From positions 558,001-622,000 of the forward strand of contig JACJYV010000004.1 in assembly GCA_020635905.1 (NCBI GenBank): 64,000 nucleotides of DNA. Direction: 5' to 3'. Below, piece after piece: positions 17,842-25,166 of the stretch. The position numbers and the translations under genes are program-made. The DNA is from Bacteroidia bacterium. Lineage in GTDB: Bacteria > Bacteroidota > Bacteroidia > J057 > JADKCL01. Each line of letters opens with the position of its first letter. The stretch's first letter is position 1. The notes below the pieces were generated by a model. It made no database searches. It saw nothing but the letters and a program-made list of their open reading frames with translations, and was not told where the DNA came from.

Positions 17842-20127
17842 ATGAAAAAATGTATCCTGGCTCTCACCTGTCTGATTCCCATGCTGCTGTGGGGACAAAA
17901 ACCTGTCCAGCAGTCCGCATTCGAGCTTTATCCCGACGAAGCAGAAGCCTCTGAACTGGTGCCCGGCATGCGGCTCAGCACCGAAACCGGCATTCCCCTC
18001 CTCCTCTTCGGGGAGGCCTGGCCTACCCAGGGCGCAGATCCGCAGGCCCGGGCCCTGCAATTTTTGCAGTCCCGCCAGCAACTTTTCCAGTGGCTTCCCA
18101 CTTTCCCCCAGGACCTTCAACTTTCCCATTCACGGACCTCCCCTGCCGGAACCGGCCTGCGCTTTGCCCAGTACTACAAAGGAATCCCCGTTTACCAGGC
18201 AGAGATAGTCGTTCAGCTGGACCTGCTCAACCGGGTGACCTGGGTGGCCAATACCTACAAAACCCGTCTGGGCGACCTGGAAACCAATCCCATTATTTCT
18301 GAAAAACAAGCCCTTGACCTGGCCCGGACCCACATTTCTATGCAGGACACCCCCTATCTCCAGACTTCCCAACTTATGGTCTATGCCCGCCACGACCTGG
18401 CCGATCTGGTGTACCAGGTGGTGATTGGCAGCGGCAATCCCCTGGGAGAATGGGAAATTCTGGTCGATGCCCAAAATGGTACCATCCTCAAATGTGCCTC
18501 CCTGGCCTACCATGCCTCTCCCGACGGACACCACGACCTTTCAGGTCTGGTGGGAAATCCTTATCCCCTCTTCCAGGCTCAATCCATCCTGCAGGCACAG
18601 GCCACCGGCACCGGCGTAGCCTTCGACACCGATCCCCTGGCGACCGCCAATGCCACCTACGGCGGCAATTATGTGGACAATAACGACGCCTCCAACGCCC
18701 AGCTCCAGGCCGAAGTTCAGGCTGTCACCCTCAACAACATTACCTTTTCCGGGGGAAACCATTCCCTGGTTGGCCCCTATGCCGAAATCCGGGACTTCGA
18801 GGCCCCCAATCGCGGACTCTTTGCCCAGGCCAGCAGCAATTTCAACTTCAACCGCAACGCCAACGGATTCGAAGCCGTCAACTGCTACTACCACATCGAC
18901 CAGTCCATGCGCTACATCAATCTCACCCTTGGCATCTCCTGCATGCCGTTCAGCTACTCAGGCGGGGTGCGCTACGATCCCCACGGACTCAACGGGGCCG
19001 ACAATTCCCACTTTCTGGGTGGCTCCAGCCAGATCGCCTTCGGCGAAGGCGGGGTGGACGATGCCGAAGACTCGGACGTAATCCTGCACGAACTGGGCCA
19101 CGGCATCCACTATTGGATCACCGGGGGCAGCCTGTCTCAGGTCAATGGCCTCAGCGAAGGCTCGGGCGACTACTGGGCTGCCTCCTACAAGCGCAGCCTG
19201 GGCAACTGGACTTCGGGCGATGCGCCCTACCAGTGGGTATTTGGCTGGGACGGACACAACCCTTTCTGGGGCGGACGGATCACCAATTATGGGGCCTCCT
19301 ACCCTGGCGGACTCGTCGGGCAGATCCATACCGACGGGCAAATCTGGTCCACCTGCATGATGAAAATCTGGGATGCCATAGGCAAGACCCAGACCGACCG
19401 TGCCTTCCTTGAGGGCCTGGCCCTCACCAACAGTTCCAGCAGCCAGTTCGATGCCGCGCTGGCCGTGCAAACCGCCTCCATCAACATGGGCTATCCGCCC
19501 AATGAAATCACCACCCTCACCACCATCCTCCAGGGCTGCGGCTACGGTATCCCCAACTTCTTTTCCGCTGACCTGACCGCATTCACCGCCACCCGCCTCT
19601 CCCCTGCGCTGGTGGCTCTCGACTGGGAAACAGCCTCCGAAAGCCGCAATAAGGGATTTTACCTGGAAAGAAAATTCGACTACGAAACAGAGTTCACCGA
19701 ACTGGTCTTCGTGGAAGGTCTGGGCAACAGTCCCACCGGCAAAAAATATTTCCAGACCGATGCCAATTCCTACTCAGGCACCACCTTTTACCGCCTTAAA
19801 CAAACAGATGCAGACGGCGAGGTCAATTATTCTGATACAGAAGAGGTTACGGGTGAGGATGTGCATCAGTTTAGAGCGGTCATATCTCCCAACCCCAGCA
19901 CCGGCCATCCTTTCCTCAACCTGGCTGGTTTGGTTCCCGGCGAGCCTGTGCAAATCACGGTGCGGGCCCTGAACGGCAGACAGCTCTGGCAGTCCATTTC
20001 CCAGCCCGACCAGACCAGCCTGCGCCTGCAAATCCCCGCGGAGCTTCAACTGAGGTCCGGAATATACTTTTATGAAGTCAACCAGAACGGAAAACACCTT
20101 TCCGGAAAGTTTAGCAAGATAAATTAA
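17842..20127 (+). CDS. Secreted zinc metalloprotease with FTP propeptide and T9SS sorting domain
   Basis: A 761-aa exported protein: signal peptide MKKCILALTCLIPMLLWGQ, then an FTP/thermolysin-propeptide-like region (about 55-215; FAQYYKGIPVYQAEIVVQLD and YQVVIGSGNPLGEWEILVDA). The peptidase domain has HELGH at 416-420 and a downstream glutamate in GLSEGSGDYWAA (E439), so the gluzincin zinc site looks complete. It resembles M36/M4 relatives but lacks the PA insert of the protease at 9658. A beta domain (LDWETASESRNKGFYLERKF) precedes a type A sorting domain starting at ISPNPSTGHPF. Probably an extracellular protease. Codon use is GC-rich compared with the genes around 22-24 kb. Confidence 0.9.
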   Translation: MKKCILALTCLIPMLLWGQKPVQQSAFELYPDEAEASELVPGMRLSTETGIPLLLFGEAWPTQGADPQARALQFLQSRQQLFQWLPTFPQDLQLSHSRTSPAGTGLRFAQYYKGIPVYQAEIVVQLDLLNRVTWVANTYKTRLGDLETNPIISEKQALDLARTHISMQDTPYLQTSQLMVYARHDLADLVYQVVIGSGNPLGEWEILVDAQNGTILKCASLAYHASPDGHHDLSGLVGNPYPLFQAQSILQAQATGTGVAFDTDPLATANATYGGNYVDNNDASNAQLQAEVQAVTLNNITFSGGNHSLVGPYAEIRDFEAPNRGLFAQASSNFNFNRNANGFEAVNCYYHIDQSMRYINLTLGISCMPFSYSGGVRYDPHGLNGADNSHFLGGSSQIAFGEGGVDDAEDSDVILHELGHGIHYWITGGSLSQVNGLSEGSGDYWAASYKRSLGNWTSGDAPYQWVFGWDGHNPFWGGRITNYGASYPGGLVGQIHTDGQIWSTCMMKIWDAIGKTQTDRAFLEGLALTNSSSSQFDAALAVQTASINMGYPPNEITTLTTILQGCGYGIPNFFSADLTAFTATRLSPALVALDWETASESRNKGFYLERKFDYETEFTELVFVEGLGNSPTGKKYFQTDANSYSGTTFYRLKQTDADGEVNYSDTEEVTGEDVHQFRAVISPNPSTGHPFLNLAGLVPGEPVQITVRALNGRQLWQSISQPDQTSLRLQIPAELQLRSGIYFYEVNQNGKHLSGKFSKIN

Positions 20128-20177
20128 GACCCATGCTTCCAAAATTGCTACTTTTGGTCTCGCTTACCATTAACCCT

Positions 20178-20651
20178 ATGCAAGAATTGATTACCCGTTT
20201 TTATGAAGCATTTCAGGTCCGGGATGCAGCCGGCATGAATGCCTGCTACCACGAGGACATCGTCTTTACCGATCCCGCCTTTGGCACCCTCAAAGGCGAC
20301 GACGCCCGCGCCATGTGGACCATGCTGTGCCAGAATGCCACCGACCTGAAAGTGGAGTTTTCCAACGTCGAACTCACCAATACGGGCGGAAAAGCCCACT
20401 GGGAGGCCTGGTACACCTTTTCTCAGACCGGCCGCCCGGTCCACAACATCATCGACGCCGAGTTCGAATTCAAAGATGGAAAGATCATTCGCCACACCGA
20501 CACCTTCAATCTGCACAAATGGGCCAAACAAGCCCTCGGCTTCAAAGGCTGGCTCCTGGGTGGCACCGGCTTTTTCGAAAAGAAGCTCCATGAACAAACC
20601 AACGGCCTGCTCGAAAAGTTCAAGGCCCGCCAAAACAACCAGGAAGAATAA
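20178..20651 (+). CDS. SnoaL/NTF2-like protein
   Basis: A 157-aa cytoplasmic protein with the cone-shaped NTF2-like fold signature: LITRFYEAFQVRDAAGMNAC, HEDIVFTDPAFGTLKGDDAR, then strands HWEAWYTFSQTGRPVHNIID and EFEFKDGKIIRHTDTFN. This matches the nuclear-transport-factor-2/ketosteroid-isomerase-like superfamily. The ATG at 20178 is chosen; an earlier in-frame ATG at 20133 would add a hydrophobic stretch and starts only 6 nt after the protease stop. The C-terminal 40 residues are helical. The substrate is not predictable. Confidence 0.87.
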   Translation: MQELITRFYEAFQVRDAAGMNACYHEDIVFTDPAFGTLKGDDARAMWTMLCQNATDLKVEFSNVELTNTGGKAHWEAWYTFSQTGRPVHNIIDAEFEFKDGKIIRHTDTFNLHKWAKQALGFKGWLLGGTGFFEKKLHEQTNGLLEKFKARQNNQEE

Positions 20652-20757
20652 AATTTTCTCCCACTTTAACCCCGAATTCCTAAATTAGATGTACAAACAT
20701 GGGTATGATCTGACAGCCCTGTTTGCCCGAAAATCACAAAACCCAAACAAAAACAAA

Positions 20758-21267
20758 ATGCAAAGTCCTATTTCAAACCCCTGGATTTTCCTCGTGACCG
20801 GCCTCATTCCCCTGGTGCTGGGCTTTATCTGGTACAATCCCAAAGTGTTGGGCAACGCCTGGCTCAAAGCCTCGGGCCTCGACGAGGAAAAGCTGAAAGG
20901 CGCCAACATGGCCCTCATTTTTGGCCTCTCCTATGTGTTTAGCGTCTTTTTGGCCGTGGCCATGTACCCCATCACCATCCACCAGGGCGGCTTCATGTCC
21001 ATGCTCATGAACGATCCCGAGTTTGGCAAAGAAGGCTCCGAAATCACCAATTTCTTCAACGAAACCATGCTCAAATATGGCCGCGATTTCCGCACCTTCA
21101 AGCACGGCGTACTCCATGGCATCCTCACTGCCATCACCATCGGCCTGCCTATCCTGGGCACCAACGCACTTTTCGAGCGCAAAGGCTTCAAATACATCGC
21201 CATCAACATGGGTTACTGGATCATCTGCCTGGCCCTCATGGGCGGCGTGGTCTGCCAGTGGCTGTAA
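20758..21267 (+). CDS. DUF1761 membrane protein
   Basis: A 169-aa integral membrane protein with four hydrophobic segments: about 10-27 (FLVTGLIPLVLGFIWYNP), 50-70 (ALIFGLSYVFSVFLAVAMYP), 118-137 and 148-168. The FIWYNPKVLGNAWLKASG motif after the first helix is typical of DUF1761. The ATG at 20758 is used; upstream in-frame codons add no hydrophobic region. It lies 106 nt after the NTF2-like gene on the same strand and is followed by a strong hairpin at 21292-21327. Function unknown. Confidence 0.87.
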   Translation: MQSPISNPWIFLVTGLIPLVLGFIWYNPKVLGNAWLKASGLDEEKLKGANMALIFGLSYVFSVFLAVAMYPITIHQGGFMSMLMNDPEFGKEGSEITNFFNETMLKYGRDFRTFKHGVLHGILTAITIGLPILGTNALFERKGFKYIAINMGYWIICLALMGGVVCQWL

Positions 21268-21291
21268 ATCAATAAGGTAAGTAGGGCGTGC

Positions 21292-21327
21292 CCCCGAAGC
21301 CGGTCGCATTCCGCTCCGGCTTCGGGG
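21292..21327. terminator. Strong GC-rich hairpin after the DUF1761 gene
   Basis: Perfect 12-bp arms CCCCGAAGCCGG (21292-21303) and CCGGCTTCGGGG (21316-21327) enclose a 12-nt loop, 24 bp after the stop codon. There is no T tract, so it may be an intergenic repeat hairpin rather than a Rho-independent terminator. The GC-rich sequence that follows to about 21500 has no convincing gene. Confidence 0.5.
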
Positions 21328-21623
21328 TCGGCGTCTTGTGGGGTTCCGTGCCTCGCCTGCGCCCCTGGCGCTCCGGGCTCGCCACTGCCCTCCAACGGCT
21401 CGGGCACCCACCAGCCACCTCACGCACAGCCTGGCTTCGCCAGGTGAGAAAAGCTTGCAGACTTGTTCATCAGGCCCGCTGCATCCACCCCCAGGGAGAA
21501 TCCATGCGCAAGTTCAAAATCAAGTCCATGATAAGTACTTTGGATGGGACCATCATTTGTAAATAACCTTGGTTTTAATTTGTTCAAACGAATACACCCC
21601 ATTGGAAGATAATTGTCACCAAA
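21328..21623. other. Intergenic region between DUF1761 gene and small-gene array
   Basis: The first ~170 bp are GC-rich and read like degenerate repeat sequence (GCCTCGCCTGCGCCCCTGG block, then GGCTTCGCCAGG). The last ~100 bp are AT-rich. I see no gene here; the composition break at about 21530 marks the start of the AT-rich island. Confidence 0.4.
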
Positions 21624-22031
21624 ATGAAAGAAGTTCAATTTCAATGCGAAGATGATTCCGTTTACTTAGAACAACTTGAAAGGAATTTTTTGTTTTCCTA
21701 TCTGCTTTTGTTCGAAAGAAAGGCCTCCTTGAATATATTATCAAATAATGGAGGTGAATTGGATAGCCAAAATTTAGATTTACTAATAAAGTATATTTCA
21801 AGAGCATTGAAAGATCTGATTGATGTACATTATTCCCCACCCAGTGAAAAAAGGCGTACCAAAAGACATATGTATTATCGATCCTTTTCTTTTGAGGAAA
21901 AGAAATATGTAGTTGATTACACAACCAATCCTTATGACAGACTTATTTACCTCATCCATTCAAAAATTGATTTCCTGATAAACTGTTCAGAGAGAAATAA
22001 GAATGTTGTAATAAAAATATTGTTTGATTAA
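21624..22031 (+). CDS. Hypothetical protein (AT-rich island, possible immunity-type)
   Basis: A 135-aa soluble, charged protein in markedly AT-rich DNA compared with the genes on its left. No signal peptide, membrane segment or recognised motif; it is mostly helical with aromatic-rich patches (NFLFSYLLLFERKASLNIL, HMYYRSFSFEEKKYVVDY). It ends with IKILFD. Its place at the head of an array of small AT-rich genes with a barstar-like immunity gene suggests it could be an orphan immunity protein; this rests on context only. Just after its stop is the first copy of a sequence (CCTGCACCACCAACCC) that recurs behind a later member. Confidence 0.6.
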   Translation: MKEVQFQCEDDSVYLEQLERNFLFSYLLLFERKASLNILSNNGGELDSQNLDLLIKYISRALKDLIDVHYSPPSEKRRTKRHMYYRSFSFEEKKYVVDYTTNPYDRLIYLIHSKIDFLINCSERNKNVVIKILFD

Positions 22032-22266
22032 TGCCCTGCACCACCAACCCTATAAACGAAAAAAAGCCTCCCCTAAATTAGATATGAACCAAAATGACTA
22101 AAAAGCATACTGATGATAACAGGAGTCGATAATGTCGTATATTCAGGAATGCCGCCTGACAAATCAATTTACGCTTAAAATCCCCTTCGGGGACCTGAGC
22201 ATGGGATCAAAAAGGTTGACTAACAAATGGGGAATTTCATAGCCTAATAAAATAATAATTCGAAGT
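22032..22266. other. Intergenic spacer with recurring CCTGCACCACCAACCC element
   Basis: CCTGCACCACCAACCC(T/C)ATAAA at 22036 recurs at 24521, and a related ACACCCTACGCACCAAAGG occurs at 22938 and 23325. A small hairpin CCCCTTCGGGG lies near 22180. There is no gene in the spacer. Confidence 0.45.
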
Positions 22267-22932
22267 ATGAAAAACTATTTTTCAGTCTCTCTGTTTCTTC
22301 TGTGTCTCATGGTTGCCTGCGAACAAAAGCCAATTCAAAACCCTGGCAATGAGAATAAAGATACTCTGAGGGTATTGGTGGAAAGCAACGATACCTCAAG
22401 AGGCGTTGCTGAAGAATACTATTTGTGTTTATTTCAGGAACCATGTTCGCAATGTCGTTTTCTTGGAATTCCTCAGGACCACCCAATGTCAAATCTATTT
22501 TCATACAAGGAAATATTATTAGGAGAAATAGTCTCATTTAAACGGAAACAGTTTGATTTTATCACAACTCCAGTTGGAGATCCTGATATTTTCTTACGAA
22601 CAGATTCATTGCTGGTTCATACTCCAAATCATGATTGGGCTGAACCCTTAAAGGTTTCCATCGAATGGATGAATGAATCAGTAAACTTCTCTTACCTTTC
22701 CCCTTCTAATAATGGGAAGAAAGCTTACTACGGGTTTTATCACCAAATTGAATTATCTAATGGCTACATCACCCATTCAATTTTTTATGAACTGATTGAC
22801 CTTATCTCAGAAAAAAAGGATAAAGGGGAATGGCTTCCTCTTTCCATCAAAATCAAATATGAAGCTGTCGACCTTACCAGCAAATGCACAATTACTCATC
22901 TGGGAAATACTGCAATTGTTCCATCGTTGTAA
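22267..22932 (+). CDS. Hypothetical lipoprotein
   Basis: A 221-aa predicted lipoprotein: signal peptide MKNYFSVSLFLLCLMVAC with lipobox MVAC. The mature part has a CSQCRFLG cysteine pair (about residues 59-62), alternating beta segments and no family motif I recognise. It is encoded in AT-rich DNA. A periplasm-facing lipoprotein next to a barstar-like gene could be an immunity factor against a periplasmic toxin, but nothing in the sequence proves this. The next gene starts 52 nt downstream. Confidence 0.65.
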   Translation: MKNYFSVSLFLLCLMVACEQKPIQNPGNENKDTLRVLVESNDTSRGVAEEYYLCLFQEPCSQCRFLGIPQDHPMSNLFSYKEILLGEIVSFKRKQFDFITTPVGDPDIFLRTDSLLVHTPNHDWAEPLKVSIEWMNESVNFSYLSPSNNGKKAYYGFYHQIELSNGYITHSIFYELIDLISEKKDKGEWLPLSIKIKYEAVDLTSKCTITHLGNTAIVPSL

Positions 22933-22984
22933 ACTGTACACCCTACGCACCAAAGGAATATTAAAATGGACTTAAATTGTAAAA

Positions 22985-23311
22985 ATGAAACCTAAAACAA
23001 TTGAATTAAACATTGGCCAAATTAAGTCAGTTGCTGATTTTCATGAAACAATGAAAAATACTTTTGGATTTCCAGATTTTTATGGGAAAAACATACACGC
23101 CCTCATTGATTGTTTAAGTAGTCTCCGATTTCCTGAAGATGCTATGAGTTTGCTATTTCTGGAAGAAGATGAATACTTATTAATGGAAATAAAGGGGTAT
23201 TTATTGGCCAATGAACAAGTTAAAGATCAACTTGTTTTTGCTGTGGGATTTGTCAATCATCGGCAATTTTTGAAAGGAAGACAGCTTAGTATTGTTATTT
23301 CCATCTCATAG
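22985..23311 (+). CDS. Barstar family protein (RNase inhibitor, immunity protein)
   Basis: A 108-aa cytoplasmic protein with the barstar fold signature: KSVADFHETMKNTFGFPDFY followed by GKNIHALIDCLSSL, equivalent to the barnase-binding helix and loop of barstar, and hydrophobic strand LVFAVGFVNHRQF near the end. Barstar-family proteins bind and block barnase-type ribonucleases and serve as immunity proteins to polymorphic toxins. No barnase-like toxin gene is next to it, so it is an orphan immunity gene here. Length is normal. Confidence 0.85.
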   Translation: MKPKTIELNIGQIKSVADFHETMKNTFGFPDFYGKNIHALIDCLSSLRFPEDAMSLLFLEEDEYLLMEIKGYLLANEQVKDQLVFAVGFVNHRQFLKGRQLSIVISIS

Positions 23312-23504
23312 AACAAGAAACCCGGCACACCCTACGCACCAAAGGCGTCCCTGAAGGGACAAACCCTGGAAAAACGCGCTCCCTACAGGGACCATCCTTA
23401 ATACTCACCCCATTGAGGAAGCAAAAAAGTGGTCTGCCCTAAAGATCCAGGGATAAATAAACAGTTCAATATCATAAATTTGGAATGTAACAGAAAACCC
23501 GTCA
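23312..23504. other. Intergenic spacer with repeat and hairpin
   Basis: Carries the second ACACCCTACGCACCAAAGG copy (about 23325), a hairpin GTCCCTGAAGGGAC (23348-23361) and AACGCGCTCCCTA, which recurs at 24545. No gene. Confidence 0.45.
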
Positions 23505-23696
23505 ATGCAAAGTAAAAGAAAGTCGGCTTGTATTATCCTGGTTTTGCTCTTCCAAAACGGTGCTATGCTTCTGGGGCAAATTGCTATTTCCGAAAATTGT
23601 GTATCTGATGAGCAAAATGGGATACTATTTCTCACTTCAACAACCCTGAGAAGAAGAGATGCCCGGGAAATTTGTCATTATATATATTACACGTGA
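23505..23696 (+). pseudogene. Short exported-protein fragment, probably the 5' part of a broken gene
   Basis: A 63-codon frame with a convincing signal peptide (CIILVLLFQNGAMLLGQ) but only ~40 mature residues before it stops. The frame at 23672-24052 then takes over in another phase. The pattern fits a small secreted or lipoprotein gene broken by a frameshift near 23640-23700, in the same AT-rich array where two other genes also look damaged. It could instead be a real tiny secreted peptide. Confidence 0.35.
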
Positions 23697-23707
23697 ATCC
23701 TGATATA

Positions 23708-24052
23708 ATGAAGAATCAGGATGGTCAACCTGTTATTCCCATAATGACACGACTATTCTGCCTGGGGAAAGAAAGCAGACCATTTGGGCTATACAAAATA
23801 ATGCCACCTTCTAATACCATAGAGGGCTGTTATTTTTTTCTGTTTAGAAAGAACATCTACTTTTGTCTGTCTGGAGAATCCCTTCAGGATTTCAAAAAAT
23901 ACAAGGAATTCCAATCCCCTAAATATACAGGTGAAAAAGGGAGTGCCGCATTTCTCCTTGAAGCGCTGCAGAACGGAAGCCTGGTCATTTTAAAAGAAGT
24001 TCTTTTGCATCCTTTGGTAAGCCCTCCAAACTCCACGGAAAGACTTGAATAA
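23708..24052 (+). CDS. Hypothetical protein, possibly disrupted
   Basis: A 114-aa frame from ATG 23708 (a TTG at 23672 is also possible). It has an aromatic-rich core (GCYFFLFRKNIYFCLSGESL) and a C-terminal LLEALQNGSLVILKEVLLHP. After the TAA at 24050 the same frame continues for 28 more codons (IFHETIKEVQGQGLMNNGDN...) to a second stop at 24138, which reads like protein and suggests a premature stop. No family recognised. Together with the 23505 frame it may represent one broken gene. Confidence 0.45.
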   Translation: MKNQDGQPVIPIMTRLFCLGKESRPFGLYKIMPPSNTIEGCYFFLFRKNIYFCLSGESLQDFKKYKEFQSPKYTGEKGSAAFLLEALQNGSLVILKEVLLHPLVSPPNSTERLE

Positions 24053-24166
24053 ATATTTCATGAAACTATCAAGGAAGTCCAGGGCCAGGGGCTCATGAAT
24101 AATGGGGATAATAATCCATACCTGGCTCCTGAAAATTAAGCAATAATGTAAAAAATCAGGTAGTTG

Positions 24167-24500
24167 ATGAAAAAGAAACTGATATCCATATCACTTGCTT
24201 TGGCATTTATAGGAGCTTTTCTCAGCTATTTTTATTTTTTTTAAAGGTGGAATAGAGGAAAGCTATAGCTACAAGGGGGAAGCAATAAATCAAAGGATTT
24301 TAAGAAAGTATATTGAGATTGGTGATATCCCCTATTTAGAGCTTGAAAAATCAATTATTGGCTTCTATTGTATTGATGGGAATATGTGGGAGATTGCGGA
24401 GGTTGGAGATTCAGTTTCTAAAAGTGATTCTAGTAATTATATTTTTCTCATTAAAAAAGATACAGTTATTCAATTTCAAATTGATTGCAAAAATCCTTGA
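24167..24500 (+). pseudogene. Small membrane-anchored or exported protein with a frameshift in a T8 run
   Basis: ATG 24167 begins MKKKLISISLALAFIGAFLS then YFYFF and stops at once (24242-24244) in a run of eight T. Moving one base forward inside that run opens a good 85-codon frame, KGGIEESYSYKGEAINQRIL ... IIGFYCIDGNMWEIAEVGDS ... IFLIKKDTVIQFQIDCKNP, ending at TGA 24498-24500. The restored product would be about 110 aa with an N-terminal hydrophobic anchor. The homopolymer points to either a sequencing error or a genuine +1 frameshift. Function unknown; it belongs to the AT-rich small-gene array. Confidence 0.6.
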
Positions 24501-24608
24501 GTGTTTATGCAACATTATACCTGCACCACCAACCCAATAAAGGAAAAACGCGCTCCCTAACAACCATAATTCAGGCCGACTATTTGAAAAGGATTCGTAC
24601 CTTCCTGA

Positions 24609-24785
24609 TGGTATGAAAGGCAAAGCTTGAAAGATCGCGGATTTGAAAGCAGAACACCATGGGTGATTGAATTTTTGTTGCCCGATAAATTCATTGCCCT
24701 GGAGCAGTTGATTGACTTTGTGTTGGACAAGCATGATCAATACGGCAGGCAGATAAAACAATGCAAACGAAGGCAATGCCAATAA
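24609..24785 (+). pseudogene. C-terminal fragment of an unidentified protein
   Basis: A 58-codon frame without a usable start (WYERQSLKDRGFESRTPWVI ... PDKFIALEQLIDFVLDKHD ... QYGRQ) ends at 24785, about 20 bp before the IS remnant. It reads as real protein sequence but has no recognised family. It is probably the tail of a gene cut by the insertion or rearrangement that brought in the IS. Confidence 0.35.
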
Positions 24786-24803
24786 GAAAAGCTCTTTCCT
24801 GAA

Positions 24804-25004
24804 CTAATCTCCACCAAATCCTTTCCAATAATGTCGCCCCTCAAGGAAAGACAAAGGGCAGGATTTTACCCCAAACAGACGATCAAACCCCAATCCAACC
24901 GAAATTCAGGCCAAAAGGTTGGGAAAATGATTAATTTGAAGTCAACTTCAACAAGTAGGGATTAAAGTGACATACCTGGAGTTGAATGTGACAAAGTAGA
25001 ATTA
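24804..25004 (+). mobile_element. IS701-like element, 3' end remnant
   Basis: These ~201 bp are nearly identical to 33301-33500, the last coding part and right end of the IS701-like element near 33 kb, in the same orientation. Both copies end at GTGACAAAGTAGAATT and then diverge, which defines the right end of the element. Nothing else of the transposase is left here. Confidence 0.8.
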
Positions 25005-25166
25005 AATTTTATCCTTCGATTTTGCTATTACGTCTTTTTGCCCCCTTCTTCAGCTTTTTCCTCGCCCGTAGCTTTGGCTACGAACTCAGAAAAGAGCTTT
25101 GTATGGAACAAAAATCAACAATATCAATTATCGAAAACAAATTTTAAACACTTTCTAAGAACCCGG

